Source: Spirochaetales bacterium (lineage in GTDB: Bacteria > Spirochaetota > Spirochaetia > DAHUYW01). From it: 64,000 nucleotides of DNA. Where the stretch lies: the NCBI GenBank assembly GCA_027306915.1, contig DAHUYW010000019.1:263-64262 (forward strand). Direction: 5' to 3'. Position numbers and translations under genes: made by a program. Shown here in pieces: positions 64,000 through 64,000 of the stretch; position 1 is the stretch's first letter; each line of letters begins with the position of its first letter. A model generated the notes under the pieces. The model made no database searches. It was not told the DNA's origin and worked only from the letters and a program-made list of their open reading frames with translations.

Positions 64000-64000
64000 T

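Noticed and set aside
1..64000. tRNA, rRNA, CRISPR array, prophage or toxin-antitoxin locus
   Set aside because: I found no cloverleaf, rRNA signature, spaced repeats or phage structural genes. The RHH protein at 48082 pairs with an SPFH protein, not with a toxin.

Overview
The window is a GC-rich chromosomal stretch packed with protein genes on both strands. I see no rRNA, tRNA or CRISPR array. My best guess for the source is a free-living or gut-type spirochaete, probably a genome bin. The reasons are several spirochaete-type conserved proteins of unknown function (35.1, 61.6 and 62.5 kb), lipoproteins with relaxed lipoboxes, a fermentative phosphoketolase and a plant-polysaccharide enzyme set. 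This is inferred from family memory; nothing was searched.

Layout. 0-10 kb: phosphoketolase, a sugar-porter MFS gene and the proton-translocating transhydrogenase in the unusual order AB-B-AA. Between them lie relics: a broken serine hydrolase, an amidohydrolase scrap, a frameshifted duplicate of the phosphoketolase 3' part, a 120-bp repeat pair and an IS3-type transposase remnant. 10-18.4 kb: small soluble enzymes, a histone-deacetylase-fold protein, a DUF445 membrane protein and a 62-residue protein resembling bacterial histones. 18.6-29.3 kb: hemicellulose enzymes (GH127, GH51, GH31) with a membrane terpene-cyclase-like protein, a cyclophilin and an amidohydrolase. The sugars they release would fit the phosphoketolase route. 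29.5-33.2 kb: a four-gene set matching SiaA-SiaB-SiaC-SiaD (phosphatase, kinase, anti-sigma-antagonist-like switch, diguanylate cyclase). 33-43 kb: two drug exporters, an HD-GYP response regulator, and a large membrane histidine kinase carrying a C-terminal FeeM/LuxI-like acyltransferase domain. 43-54 kb: an operon with a C45 Ntn-hydrolase, a broken porin, an SPFH protein overlapping a ribbon-helix-helix regulator, and a five-gene minus-strand operon from adenosine deaminase to shikimate kinase. 54-64 kb: an alanine-type aminotransferase behind an apparent transcription attenuator, a CNNM/CBS transporter, leuS-pepP and two lineage-specific genes.

The observations I rate highest are: (1) a 15-codon leader peptide with six consecutive Ala codons, followed by a textbook terminator and a plausible antiterminator, in front of the aminotransferase; (2) the sensor kinase fused to an N-acyl-amino-acid-synthase-like domain, divergent from an HD-GYP regulator; (3) a G10 tract filling the spacer of the leuS promoter; (4) a recurring promoter geometry in which the -10 box sits only 6-10 nt before the start codon, suggesting that leaderless mRNAs are common here; (5) the complete sia-like module. 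All starts were chosen by eye from Shine-Dalgarno or promoter spacing.
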